A stretch of 64,000 nucleotides of DNA from Symbiodinium natans. Lineage: Eukaryota > Sar > Dinophyceae > Suessiales > Symbiodiniaceae. The notes below the pieces were generated by a model. It was not told the origin of the DNA, ran no database searches, and was given only the letters and a program-made list of their open reading frames with translations. This document shows positions 1 to 11,023 of the stretch, piece by piece (within the stretch, counting starts at the first letter, position 1; each line of letters opens with the position of its first letter). The DNA is taken from positions 1-64,000 of the forward strand of contig CAJNDS010000373.1 of the NCBI GenBank assembly GCA_905221605.1. The letters are read 5' to 3'. The position numbers were made by a program, and so were the translations under genes.

Positions 1-1020
1 TGCGCAACAACACGACGCAACAAGAACACGAAGCAACACGGGGCAACAACACGCGGCAACACGCGGCAACACCACGCAACGGCACGCAGGCGACGCAACA
101 ACACGCAGCAACACCACACAACAACACGCAGCAACGCCACACGACAACACGCCACAACCCCACGCAGCAACACGACGCAACACCGCACAACACGACGCAA
201 CACCATGCAACAACACGAGGAAACACGACGCAACAACACCACACAACGTGACGCAACAACCCGCAGCAACACCACGCAACAAACAACACGACGCACGACA
301 AAACGCAGCAACCACATGACGAACAACGCGATGCAACAGCACGACGCAACACCACGCAACAACACGACGCAATACGACGCAACAACACCACACAACAACA
401 CCACGACGCAGCCCTGCGCAACAACACGACCCAACAAGAACACGAAGCAACACGGGGCAACAACACGCGGCAACACCACACAACGGCACGCAGCATCGCG
501 ACGCAACAACACGCAGCAACACCACACAACAACACGCAGCAACGCCACACGACAACACGCCACAACCCCACGCAGCAACACGACGCAACACCGCACAACA
601 CGACGCAACACCACGCAACAACACGAGGTAACACGACGCAACAACACCACACAACATGATGCAACAACCCGCAGCAACACCACACAACAACAACGACCCA
701 ACAACACGACCCCACAACACGCAACAAGACCACACAACAACACGACGCAACGCAGCAACACGACGTAACAGACGTAACAACACGACGCAGCACGAAACAA
801 CACGACGCAACGCCCCGGAACAACACGACGCAACAACAACACGCACGCAGCAACACGCGGCAACACCACACAACAACAGGCAGCATCGCGACGCACCAAC
901 ACGCAGCAACACCACACAACAACACGCAGCAACGCCACGACGCAGCACCACGCACAACACGACGCAACACCACACAGCAACGCGACCAACAGCAACGCGA
1001 CCAACAGGAACAACAACCAC
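1..1020. repeat. C/A-rich minisatellite with higher-order structure
   Basis: Degenerate tandem repeat built from short words such as ACGCAACAAC and ACACGACGCA, almost without T. A longer order is visible: the block beginning TGCGCAACAACACGAC at base 1 recurs at base 415, and the CAGCATCGCGACGCA block at about 490 recurs near 881, giving a period of roughly 390-415 bp. Long open frames on the plus strand (205-768 and 656-1048) exist only because the repeat lacks stop codons. They encode Q/N/T/H low-complexity strings and are not called as genes. The array runs off the left edge of the window. Confidence 0.9.
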
Positions 1021-1048
1021 CTTATTATACCTCCGGGCCCAGTGGTGA

Positions 1049-4000
1049 TTATCAAGGCAATTCTTGTAGGCCAGATACTTGCGAAGGGCGAACCAAGCTC
1101 ACTCACCGCGAAGTCTCGCACAACCTCGCTGGTTCTGGGTCGTGTGTCCGGCCCGTTCGGGCGCTCTCGATCCTGGACGGGCCGTGGAAGTCATCCCAGA
1201 GGGCTCACCCAAAAAGGCTTGCCATGGGCTCCTTCCCCAAAGGGCGCTGCCAAGAAAGAGGTGCACACTAACCGTCCCCAGGTCGCTGGAAGGCACTCCA
1301 ACACGGTCAACCGCGAGGCCCGGCCCCACCCATCTTCCGGGAACCCAGTATTGCCGGAGCGCACAGGGCCAGCTGAACAGCTGCCTTTCGTGCTAGGTTC
1401 CCAGATGACAGATGGTTAACGACAAGTAACTTGGCTCACCACCTTCCGGCAATCATCCAGAAAACCCTTATAAAAACCACATTTGCCCACACGCTCTCAC
1501 AGCACGCACTCTGACCCATGCCACGCACTCGCACACCACCTCACACCACCTCACACCTCGATTACCGCCGTCCGCTGTCGCAGTAGCAGTCCGTACCACC
1601 CCGATTGATCTGTGGCCTGGCCTTCCCCAGTGCGAGTGGATGTGGGTACTTAATGCAAACAAATACATGGTCACCGGCAGCCAACGCACGCCAACTGCGG
1701 CATCTGAGTACTAAGTAAGTGTCCAGCTCATGCGCCTGTGCAAGTCGGCTTCGAGCTTCGGTTTTAAGAAACCTCACGACAAAGATGCAACCACTTACAG
1801 TCGCTCTTGCTGTCTGGGAGCTTGATGGTTGGCGGTCCCCCGGAGCCCATGTCATCCCTGCATGCGTCCTGAACACTACGATTGGTATTTTCAATGCAAA
1901 CTCCAACACAGCGTTGCATGGACGTCTTTCCGCAAGCAATTCCGCGGCGTGGAGGGAGTGAGGTTGTGCTGTAGGTTGGCGGAGGCTATTGCATGTCCTC
2001 AACTGATACGCTGAAGCCTTCAGACACTGGAGATGATGGCCGTCTCTTCTGCAGGAATGCCACGGGCAAACTAATGAAAAGCAACAGCTCACTACGAGCA
2101 CCCTGGACCGAAGTGATTCGTCGTAGCTCGAAAAAGCGACATGAAAGCGAATAGACGACACCTGGAACGCGCCAAGTGCGGGGCACATCATGCCTCCAAA
2201 GCACCGAGTCCAACAGGCCCGGAGCTGCGCATTGTTGGCTGCAAAACGTAGTCCCACTCCGCAAATAGTTTGGGAAATTCACAATGGTATCAGATACAAC
2301 TTCCATGTGTTTTTGTCTTGAGGCTTAGGGCTCCGAATTTGGGGGTTAGGCTTAATCCTCCAAAGCAAGAACAAAAATCACTTACTCAACAATAACTTGG
2401 TTGGTCTCTCTGTTTTTCAAGAGAGAAGAAGGTCACTATTTCTTGTTTTTGCATATATTTGTTTTGCTGATATGTGTGTGAGGCCTACACTGCCCCATGT
2501 ACATTTACCTTGGTTGTGCCGAGGCAAGTGCCACATGTCATTTCGAAATGTGCCAATGTCCTAGCAGGAGTAAATATATATCTTGTGGCATGATGAAGCA
2601 CGGGGCAGATACTGGGTGATCAGCACGGAAGTACTGTTTGTAGGCACTGAAGCAGTTCCGGACGGCCTTTTGATCTCCGGCAGACGGTGCAGCACTGCAG
2701 ACATGTGAGCCGGTGAAGATCTCCAAACCCTTCAAAGGAAGCCTAACCCGCCCCCACCCCCCAACCCATCCCCCAAATCTCACCATATTTCGAGTCAGGC
2801 TGGCTCATCATTCAGGGAGGGCAAGTACCATTGCGGCATTTCTCCTGAGCCAAGGACTGGGCTCCAGTGGGAGCTAGCTACCCCACAGGAGCTACAAAGG
2901 ACCATGACGAGTTCCGAAACATGAAATCTCACTTGACGATGCAAGGTGTATTGAGGTTCTTCCTTCATGTGACTTCAGAACTGCTCAGACCTGCTCCACA
3001 ATCTGACAGATTCTTGTAAAGCCGCCGAAGCGGCCGCCGAAGCGGCTCGTTGATTGTGTCCGATGAGCTTTGCCCCCAAACGGTTCCCGTAAAGCAGAGA
3101 TAAAGGGTCTAGAGTCTAGAGTCTAGGCCCTGGAGCGTCTAAGAATGAGGGTTCTAAGGTCTGAACTCTTTTTTTGAAGCTTCCGGGACATCTCCGCCTG
3201 ACAGCTTTCTGCGAGGATTCATCAGGCCTGCAGGCGAAAATTACTATAGAATACACGGACTTGTGGCCTCTACTGGCAGGGGACCTCCAGTACTACCGAT
3301 TTCTTTCGCTGGCGACCCCGAAGTTTGATGAAAACGCTCCGAGATCAACACCTTTTAACTCTACCTAAGTATGGACAGGACTCCAATGTTTGAATTTCCG
3401 GGCACCCTCAACAGCTTTCTCATTCAAGCTCAGGAGTCCGGAGATGTTGCAGGCGACCTTCAATGCTCTGGTCCAGCTTGCTTTGATCCGATTGACCTGG
3501 GGCAGGTGCAGAAAGGGGGTTTTGAAGCCCCAAGATGTGCAAGAGCCCGAATGAAGCCGAATTTGGTACTCTGATGTACTCTGTCCAGCAGGACTAAGTT
3601 GATGAGAGAGGGACTGTGTCTTCCATGAGCCCAAGATCCGGCGATGGCAGCCCCGAGACTTGGAACCGATGATAGAGCATCCTCGCGCAATCTGACAGTG
3701 ATGTCAACCGTTCTGACTCCTAAAGGGCATGTTTAAATACACAGAGTTTTTTGTTTAATTGCTGAGATCAGTTCCTGCAGTACGACGCATACCCGAAGAA
3801 GTCTTCCTTTTGTTTGTCAGCTGCTTGACTGGATGACACTGGATGCCTTGTACAGGGGCTGTCCTGAGTCCACCTGCGGTGTCTCGGACTTGCTCCAGCG
3901 TCTGGAAGGCTAGTTCGGAGTGGCAGCCTCAGGGATCTTGAACAGAGACACGATAAGACCTATTTCAGACTGACAGGGATGGCTTACACGGTGTGGCAAG

Positions 4001-6515
4001 GAGCCTTCCTCCTGGAAGAAGATGATGAAGGCCTTAAGGTTGCAGCTGTTCATTGCTTCACTAGCCTTGCTCATGGCCTTGTGCCTAAGAACTCCCTGAA
4101 CCTTCGCGGCCGTCATCGTCTGGCCAGCATTCCTATGACCCACTGGGTAGCACCGAACTGGAAATCGGCCATGCGGCCAATAAAGGAAATAACCGACACA
4201 GTGAGAAGTCAAACGCGCTTCTTTCCGGCCAGAAGAGACAAGTCCATGCTGATCAAGGAAGCGGAAGGGAGAGAGCGGAGAAAAGCAAAGATAACTTGCC
4301 AGGCTTGTTGCTTCTCCGTCTTCCAGGTGCGAGGCAAGCTCACCTTGGTAGCCATGCTCCCGGATTCACCGATAGTCAAGAACGAGTCGAGACGCAACAT
4401 GACTTGGCAAGGTCATTCGACTTTAATGCTTAAGCGGGAAACGACGGCTTCTACATGGGCGCAGCACTTGATCCCTTCACCACCACCTTCTGTGTCCAGC
4501 TCAAGCACCCATGGAGTTGGAAGAGAGCCGCCAGGTCTTCATCAGTGCCCTGAAGAGCCAGGGTTTCAGTTGCTTCGCCAGACACGGCGCTCGTGTATAG
4601 CTCAAGAAACTGTATGCGTTGCATCCCGTTGCTTAAACATCCACAAGCAGCAGCCGAAAAGCGTGCGCTCCAGCCGCTAAAGTAGTAGAGATCAAAGAAA
4701 CTGCGAACTATCAGCGCGCCCAACCTAGCTGTCAAACTGTGGCATGGAACGCTCAGCTTCAATTCGCCAGCATTTTGACCCTCTACGCCAATCCATGCAT
4801 TAAGCCTTCGATAGGAGAAGATACAAAGAACAGAGGCTCTGAAAATGTCTGAGATTGGTCAAAAGAGGTTACAGACTCGTGTCACCTTTGGGCCTTTGGC
4901 TGCAAGAAAACGACTCTCCAGCAGAATCGGATCCCAATTCAATCAGACATCATCCGTTTTAAACCATCTCCGAAACCTTACAAATTTCCTTTCGGCGGGC
5001 TCTCCTGTGGGATTGCTGTGTGAGGGCCATCGTCTGCTTGTAAACGGACAGAAGGCTTTGGAAGTCTGTCGCACCTCGGACAGCTCATGCCCTGAGATGG
5101 GGTTCGATCTGATTGTTTCAAGCACCCGAAGCATAAAGAGGAGACATAGACAGCTAGACAGGGCTTAATGGCCTAAGCTTTTAGGATTATGGGCCTCAGC
5201 TCCGGAGAGATCCTGGTCTCTAAGAGCCTAAGCAGCCTCCCCTCAAATCAAATTCTTGTCTGAACCCCTCTCAAGGGCATTCCAAGATAACTCCAAGAGC
5301 ACCCGAAGAGCACGCCAAGACCAACTCTTTTATAATCTTCGGACTTCAAGCATGTCAGTGTTGCGTTCTGTGCTTGGGAGTGTGTCTGAACAAGCTTCAC
5401 GATGCTGAGATGAAACGACACTGTCTGTCGCTGCTCCACACAGCGAGGCTCAAGAAGCCGAGTGCAAGTGCTCCAACTCTTTAGCCGACCGAGTTGCATC
5501 GTTCGTACTGTGCAATGGCTCGGGATCCAGACTCGAAACCTCGAGAGAAGGGACCCACCCCCATTCTCCCTAACTGGAACATGTCAAAGATGCCCTTAGC
5601 GTAGCTGAATCCAACTGAACCAAGAACAAAACAAAAACCTGGCCTCTGGTCCTAGGGTTCTAGACCTCTGCATCGGCCCAACGTCAGTGGCAACCGATGG
5701 CAGTGATGGAGCTGAGATGCCGTTTATCTCTGTCTCCGCTTCATCCATATATTCATCGAGAGCGCTCCGAATCTTCCACCAGATGCCTTACACGTCTTAC
5801 AGTCTGACATTTGTGGCACAACTGGAGCTTCGAACATGTAACCCTACCTGGTCAACTCGTCATGTTGACCTAGGGAATTCTTATGTCTGTAAGCTCGCTC
5901 AGTGTGACAAACGTTTACACAAAAGGGACATCAAGCCGGGTTAAGCCGCGGAATGAAGTGTGGGCCTCAGGGGTCAAGGACAGAAAAGCGAAGATCAAGT
6001 TCATGGAGCTTGATCTGATGATTCCATGCCGCTTGCTTCTAATTGGCTGGTTTGGAAACGTGCAGACAACCATGATCGACGAAATGCTGCTGGGCCGGGT
6101 ACTCAGGGTACTGTGGGCACGGCTTTATGCAATGGGAGATCGACAGAAAGGCCCGCTGCAAGCTGAGATAAGAAGCCCGGCTCTGCCCACAAGAAAGATT
6201 TCCTGTTTGGGCCAGTTTTTCTGGGCGAGACAGTGTGGATGTCTGCGACATGGTTCAGACAGGTTCAGACTCTTGCAACCAGTGGGCGGTCCAGGTCCCG
6301 CAGGACGGCGCGGCGCTCCGAGCTGAGCAAAGCACTTGTCCTGCGATGCTAAGTGGGAGACTTCTCCATACTGTTCACCCTTTGTTGCAGGCGACAAACC
6401 CATTTCTTAACATACCACGTCGTGTCTCAGGAGCTCTTCAACTCCTGTTCCAACACTCGTTCTTGATTAAACCTCCCACCCAACAATGAACACGTTAATC
6501 TGTAGCATGGCTGCA
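1049..6515. other. Mostly unique DNA, no recognisable gene
   Basis: No known protein, RNA gene or mobile element was recognised. Small repeats include a double GCCGCCGAAGCG near 3021-3046 and a triple TCTAGAG near 3108-3127. Overlapping open frames occur on both strands (for example 1562-2257 minus, 231 codons) but show no family resemblance. The best coding-like stretch, on the minus strand at 3910-4762, is listed separately. Composition is near 50% GC. Confidence 0.5.
3910..4762 (-). CDS. Candidate exon fragments of an unrecognised gene
   Basis: Three minus-strand open segments in different frames (4762-4451, 4400-4209, 4212-3910) have balanced, protein-like composition, including EDLAALFQLHGCL, FLTIGESGSMATK and SKASEAMNSCNLKAF. 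Possible splice signals sit beside them: a pyrimidine-rich CTCTTCAG acceptor before GTDEDLAAL, a donor-like AAG|GTGAGC after ESGSMATK, and TTCTTAG before HKAMSKAS. The pieces could be short exons of one gene read right to left, or a decayed gene. No domain was recognised and phase continuity across the proposed introns was not established. The longer plus-strand frame at 3979-4680 covers the same bases and is the main alternative. Confidence 0.15.
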
Positions 6516-6642
6516 TTAGCATGTTGGGTGGCTCTTGCTCTTCAAATTTTCAAGTGAGGCTATATGCATGCGTGCAACTGTGCGCCTGGAAATCTCTTCT
6601 GGCATTGCTTTTGACGCACCCGCCCTGGCTTCTTCGGTCCAA

Positions 6643-6939
6643 TCACATTGGGGAATCACGACAGTTTGGACAGGTGTGGTGCGGAAGTGCGTGCAAGCCC
6701 GGGCTGTGGCTGCGGGCTTCGGCCTCGTCGCGGCATCTTGCGCGTGCTGCTTGCTGTGAGCTGCCACCTCGCCTTTTCTCGTCCACGATTGGCACCCCCC
6801 AGTGTCTGCCTACAGCTCGGTCTCCAAGAACTATTATTCCATGAGCAGCTAAAGCTGTGCCTTTGAACTCCAGCTCCAAAACAGATCTTTCGTGAAAACG
6901 CTTGCTTTGGAAGTTGTGCACAGCCTGGACTCGTAGCAC
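6643..6939 (-). CDS. Candidate coding segment, unknown protein
   Basis: Stop-free minus-strand frame of 98 codons with protein-like composition: a hydrophobic/charged core around VLELEFKG and GIIVLGDRAVGRHWG, then a basic stretch, ending HTCPNCRDSPM and a TGA. The nominal first codon is GTG, so if real it is an internal or 3' exon rather than a whole gene. Neighbouring minus-strand frames at 6516-6767 and 7038-7467 also look coding-like, which would fit a multi-exon gene on this strand. Overlapping plus-strand frames (6535-6759, 6648-6866) are competing readings. No family was recognised. Confidence 0.2.
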   Translation of the reverse strand: MLRVQAVHNFQSKRFHERSVLELEFKGTALAAHGIIVLGDRAVGRHWGVPIVDEKRRGGSSQQAARARCRDEAEARSHSPGLHALPHHTCPNCRDSPM

Positions 6940-7467
6940 TCATTGCAAGTGGTCTACATTTTGCACCCTCTTGCCGGGCGCCGGACAATTGCACACCTTT
7001 CTTGCTCGCGTTGCTTCAGCATCTTCAGTAAATGCCATCAGGCATCAGCCGGAAGAATGCAGTCATTAAAGACGCACATAGCGAGTGCGCGACACGTTGT
7101 CACTGCGTTGTCAACATCCTTCCGGTGGGGTCCGCCTGTTTGCGCATGCATCGGATAGCAGTGGGCACCAGCTTGACTGCAGATACTTCCGGTGGCGGCA
7201 CCCATGGCCGATGCCAGCCCACTCGTGTGGTGACGTGTGGTGCAAATGGGATGGGGGATGCTGTTCCCAGCGTCGCATGGAGGGTGCGCCCTCCGGAGCG
7301 TGCCCGCCTGGCAGGTCCCTCTTTTTCGCCTTTTCATGGCCAGATCCGTTTTCGCTTGCACTTTTCGGGGCAACCCATGTCTGCCTCATGATCTTGGACG
7401 GCCCCTGCCGTCGGTGGGTCGCCGCCTTCATCCAGTGCGATTCCACGCCTTCTACGGTGTGCATCAC

Positions 7468-10258
7468 AACAGCTTTCGTTTCTGGTGGAGAAAAACCGTG
7501 ATAGGTTGCTTCACAGCTGCAAAGACCTCACCTACCATCCCAACATCCTACCACCCTACAACCCTGCGTCACAAGAACGATGAACCAACAACATCCAACA
7601 ACTGTCCTCTGGCGAGCCAGCTGTCGTGTGTAGTTTGCTCTCCTGACAGCGGTGATTGCAGTTCTACAGTCGTAGCGTTGTTTGAGAGGCGTCTCTCGAG
7701 TACAATCCATGTAGCAACAAGTAGTTAGCTGCATCACGCAGCAGCTAATGTGGTCCCACTTGCAGAGGTCGCATGCATCCAGAACAAGCCTGCCTAACCC
7801 AACAAGACGTGTTCAGAGCTCTTCAAGCTGCAGACGCTGGTTGTCCAAAAGTCCAAGTTGCTGCTTGTATATTCCCAGCGTTGCTCTCTGAAGTTGGAGC
7901 TGCTGTTGCCTTGGTATGATATGTGGCTCAAGTTTTCCAGGTGCAAAGTGTGCACACCCACGGTGAAAGGATAACACCTGCAACATTATGTGCAGCGCGG
8001 CTGCATTTGACGAGCCATCTGCACCACGGACCTTCGAAACACAAACGCAGAGAAAAAGACACTGTACCCTTGCCATCTAGGTGCGTCAAAAGCGTGCTGT
8101 ACTGAAGCCGGTCGCTGACAACTTTTCATACTGTTCAATGTCTGCTAGAAGGTTTGTTCTGCTGGGTTGCTTCAGTTTGCCCATCTCGATCTTGGGCATT
8201 TTTTCCTACTCGCCAGCCATAAAGTCACACAAACTACTTGCCAGCCACAAGCTCGCGTGGGCCTTGATCGCAAGAATCTCCCGTTACTATCCAGAAGCCT
8301 GATCTAGAAAACGGAAAAAAGACGCAAACACTTCTCGTTACAGATGAAAGCCCATCCTATGCAGTATGGCTTAGTTTGAGGGTTCGGGATGTGAGGCTCT
8401 GAGACGGTTGACGGGCTTCGGCTTGAGCATGCGGGCTAGTCCGCTAGGTTGCCGTTTATAGCGTGAGCAGATTATCCGAGCAATGACAAAGACTAGTCCC
8501 GTCTTCGGGTGTGGCATCCCCCCCTTCCCCCCCCATCCACTACAAACTAAATCGCACAGTCATACAATTTCATACGTGTGTGCACACGCTGCACACTTCT
8601 AACTGGGCGAGGTTTCCAATCTCAATTCAACTGAAGGCCCAGTCGCATGCCGACGTGCTCGGCCTTGCTGCGCTGATCAGACGCAGTCCTTGCATCTGGA
8701 AGCATCAACGCATGCTCTGATTGTCTTGAGGTGGAATGCAGTCAAATGCTTTGAAAATGGTCAAAGCTTTTGTGTGGAATGTGAAGGAGATGCCCTTAGT
8801 CAAAAAGCTTCACCGCAGCGGAGCTTCCTCAGCTTGGCTCGGAGGGAGATCAAGTTGTCAAACGCTGCGAAGACGTGTTGGCTGCTGTTGAAGCCATCTT
8901 TCAGGCTGGACTTTCCTGCAGCGTCAATGGGGGCTTCAGGGCAGGATGAGGCACAGCGAATATCTCTTAAGTTGCCTACCCCTCCACTCACTGCGAAAGC
9001 GTCATCTGCCACGTGTTTCGTGGGATGCAGAGAGCCTGATTTGCCTAGAATGCTGCGACGCAGAAAGCAGTCTGGCCGTGAAAGCTGCGTGTAAGGATTC
9101 CGAGTTCAGTCTGCAGTACCCTGAAACCCCCACAAGCGCCAAGAGGCCATCAGTAGAAAACTTTTCGAGGGCATCGCTGGCTGCCAGGGCAGAGGCGCGG
9201 CCGAACGAGGACCCATCCACATAACCTCGAAGCCTGGTCTCCAAGCAGAAGGGCTAGGGTTTGGACGGCTTGAAGTTTCCAGTTGCGCAGCTTGGGCATT
9301 TGCCTCTGCTTGAGATGCTAAACTCGGCAGCCTAGACTTTCAAGCTTGGCAGTCTTAAAGCTTAAAGAGTTCAGAACGTAAGCGTTTAGAGGTAAATGCG
9401 AACCTACGCCCCCTTCGGGCTTGACCAGGACCTGGCTGCCGTAGAATTTGCACAGCATGGCGCAGCCAAACCATTTAAAACCATCTAACGCCTTAGAAAG
9501 CCATGGCTGTTGGTTTTGTTTGCTGCGCAGGCTGACTGGGACAAAAAGAGCCATCTGTACAAAGCTTGGGCCATCAACGTTCCTTGACATATCGTGAAAA
9601 TGGAGTGGATGTGATGTCAGCCTCTACAAGTATTGGAACCCTGCAAAAGCAACCATGACTCAGCTAAGGATCTCTGCTTGGATTTTTTGCGTCTGCTGCT
9701 TGATGGCCAAGAGCATCTGTTGCCTGTCGCCACCTGCAACTCTCCAAGCAGTGCTCAGACGGCTGGTCGTGAAGCGCTGCAAGCAAACTGTATTTCGATT
9801 TTGGGTACGTGCATCCTATGGTCCTATGGCGGTGATTTGCAGAATGCCTCGGTCCTCGGTGACCTAAGCCGCAACCTGCAAGGGCTCAAGCCTTCGAGTA
9901 GCTCCTTGATGGCCGTGAACTCTTTGTTGTTTTCCTGATGGCGTGCATACCCCCCGAAGAAGGGAGCGGTACATATCAACGACACAACCTACAGTTTGGA
10001 GTTTGGAGTTGGTCTGCAAAGCAAACTGGCCGGGGCTGTGTGGAAACTGAGGAGCCATGCTCTGCACCAAGCTTTGGTGGTCAATCTTCTCCGCCAGCCA
10101 GCCAGCATCCAGCTGTTGGGTCTTTACGATCCACTCCTAAGGCAGGATCTCACGATGACTATGCTGTTACTTTGTATATGAAAATAACGTTATCAGCTTG
10201 TTTCTGCGTTCTACACAAAAACCCTCTGTAATTAACGTGCATGTGTCTGTAGAGAGTG
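7468..10258. other. Unique DNA with weak coding-like frames on both strands
   Basis: Nothing recognisable. At 8800-9244 both strands stay open over several hundred bases: the minus strand gives segments such as ALAASDALEKFSTDGLLALV and AAFDNLISLRAKLRKLR, the plus strand gives SSLAVKAACKDSEFSLQ. The two readings cannot both be right and neither matches a family I know. A C-rich run lies at about 8518-8536. Confidence 0.4.
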
Positions 10259-10268
10259 AAGGAAGAGA

Positions 10269-10333
<65 letters not shown>

Positions 10334-10385
10334 CGAGAGAGAGCGAGCGAGAGAAGGAGAGAGAGAGAGAGAGGAGAGCGAAGTA
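10259..10385. repeat. (GA)n microsatellite
   Basis: Imperfect GAGA tract of about 125 bp with occasional C or G interruptions. The open frames through it (RERERE on plus, SLSLSL on minus) are artefacts of the repeat. Confidence 0.95.
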
Positions 10386-10824
10386 GAGGGAAATAGACCA
10401 GCTCTGTTACATGATAACAAGCTGATGGCCCCAGGGCAGCAGCCCGCCTGGAAACTGTTGCAGCATGACTGGTAGATAGGGAGAAGAACACAAACCACAT
10501 TGCTGCGAAATTGGTGCCAAGCAACTGCAAGCTTCTCTGTGTTGCTATTGGTGATGTCCTTGGCCGTTGGCGAGAAGGTGACCATGCCGGCTTCTGACAA
10601 GCTTGGATTCCTGACACTGATACTCAACCTAAGGCTTCCAAGATACAACCACTATTTAGACTGTATTATACATGCCGAGACGTCGCAGTCAGCTAAGCCG
10701 AGTGCTGTGGCTTTCTTCAAGTTGCGAAGGATGGTCCGATCTCCTCCACAGCAAGCCCGGCTCCCTATCTGCGAAGAAATGCAGCAGCAAAGGAAACCGT
10801 GTCTGTGTTTCTCCGTTTCTGCAG

Positions 10825-10867
10825 GAGACAATACGTGCTTGAAATGCACCTACTGGATGATGCAACT
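10825..10867 (+). CDS. Candidate short internal exon
   Basis: A 43-nt segment is bounded by a textbook acceptor (pyrimidine-rich TTTCTCCGTTTCTGCAG immediately before it) and a strong donor (GTAAGTAAGC immediately after). Reading from its second base gives RQYVLEMHLLDDAT without a stop. The frame stays open to 11023 through the supposed intron, so an unspliced reading is also possible. No flanking exon was identified with confidence and the product is unknown. Confidence 0.2.
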
Positions 10868-11023
10868 GTAAGTAAGCTAGGCCCCTGGCTGGCTCTTACG
10901 CGCCAGAGCACAAAGTATGCTGCGCTAAGCTTCAGAGGGAATCCTATCACAAGCCCAGGAAGAAGGCAATTTTCCATCCCAGAACTGTGGGCAATGGGGC
11001 TTTTTGAGATGCCCCCGGCATAA

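Noticed and set aside
205-1048. Long Q/N/T-rich plus-strand open frames
   Set aside because: They follow the minisatellite, which has few stop codons in any plus frame, and have no unique sequence, start context or domain.
7923-7940. TGGCTCAAG, the last nine bases of the dinoflagellate spliced leader
   Set aside because: Only nine bases match and the upstream bases do not fit the leader; a 9-mer match is expected by chance in a window this size.
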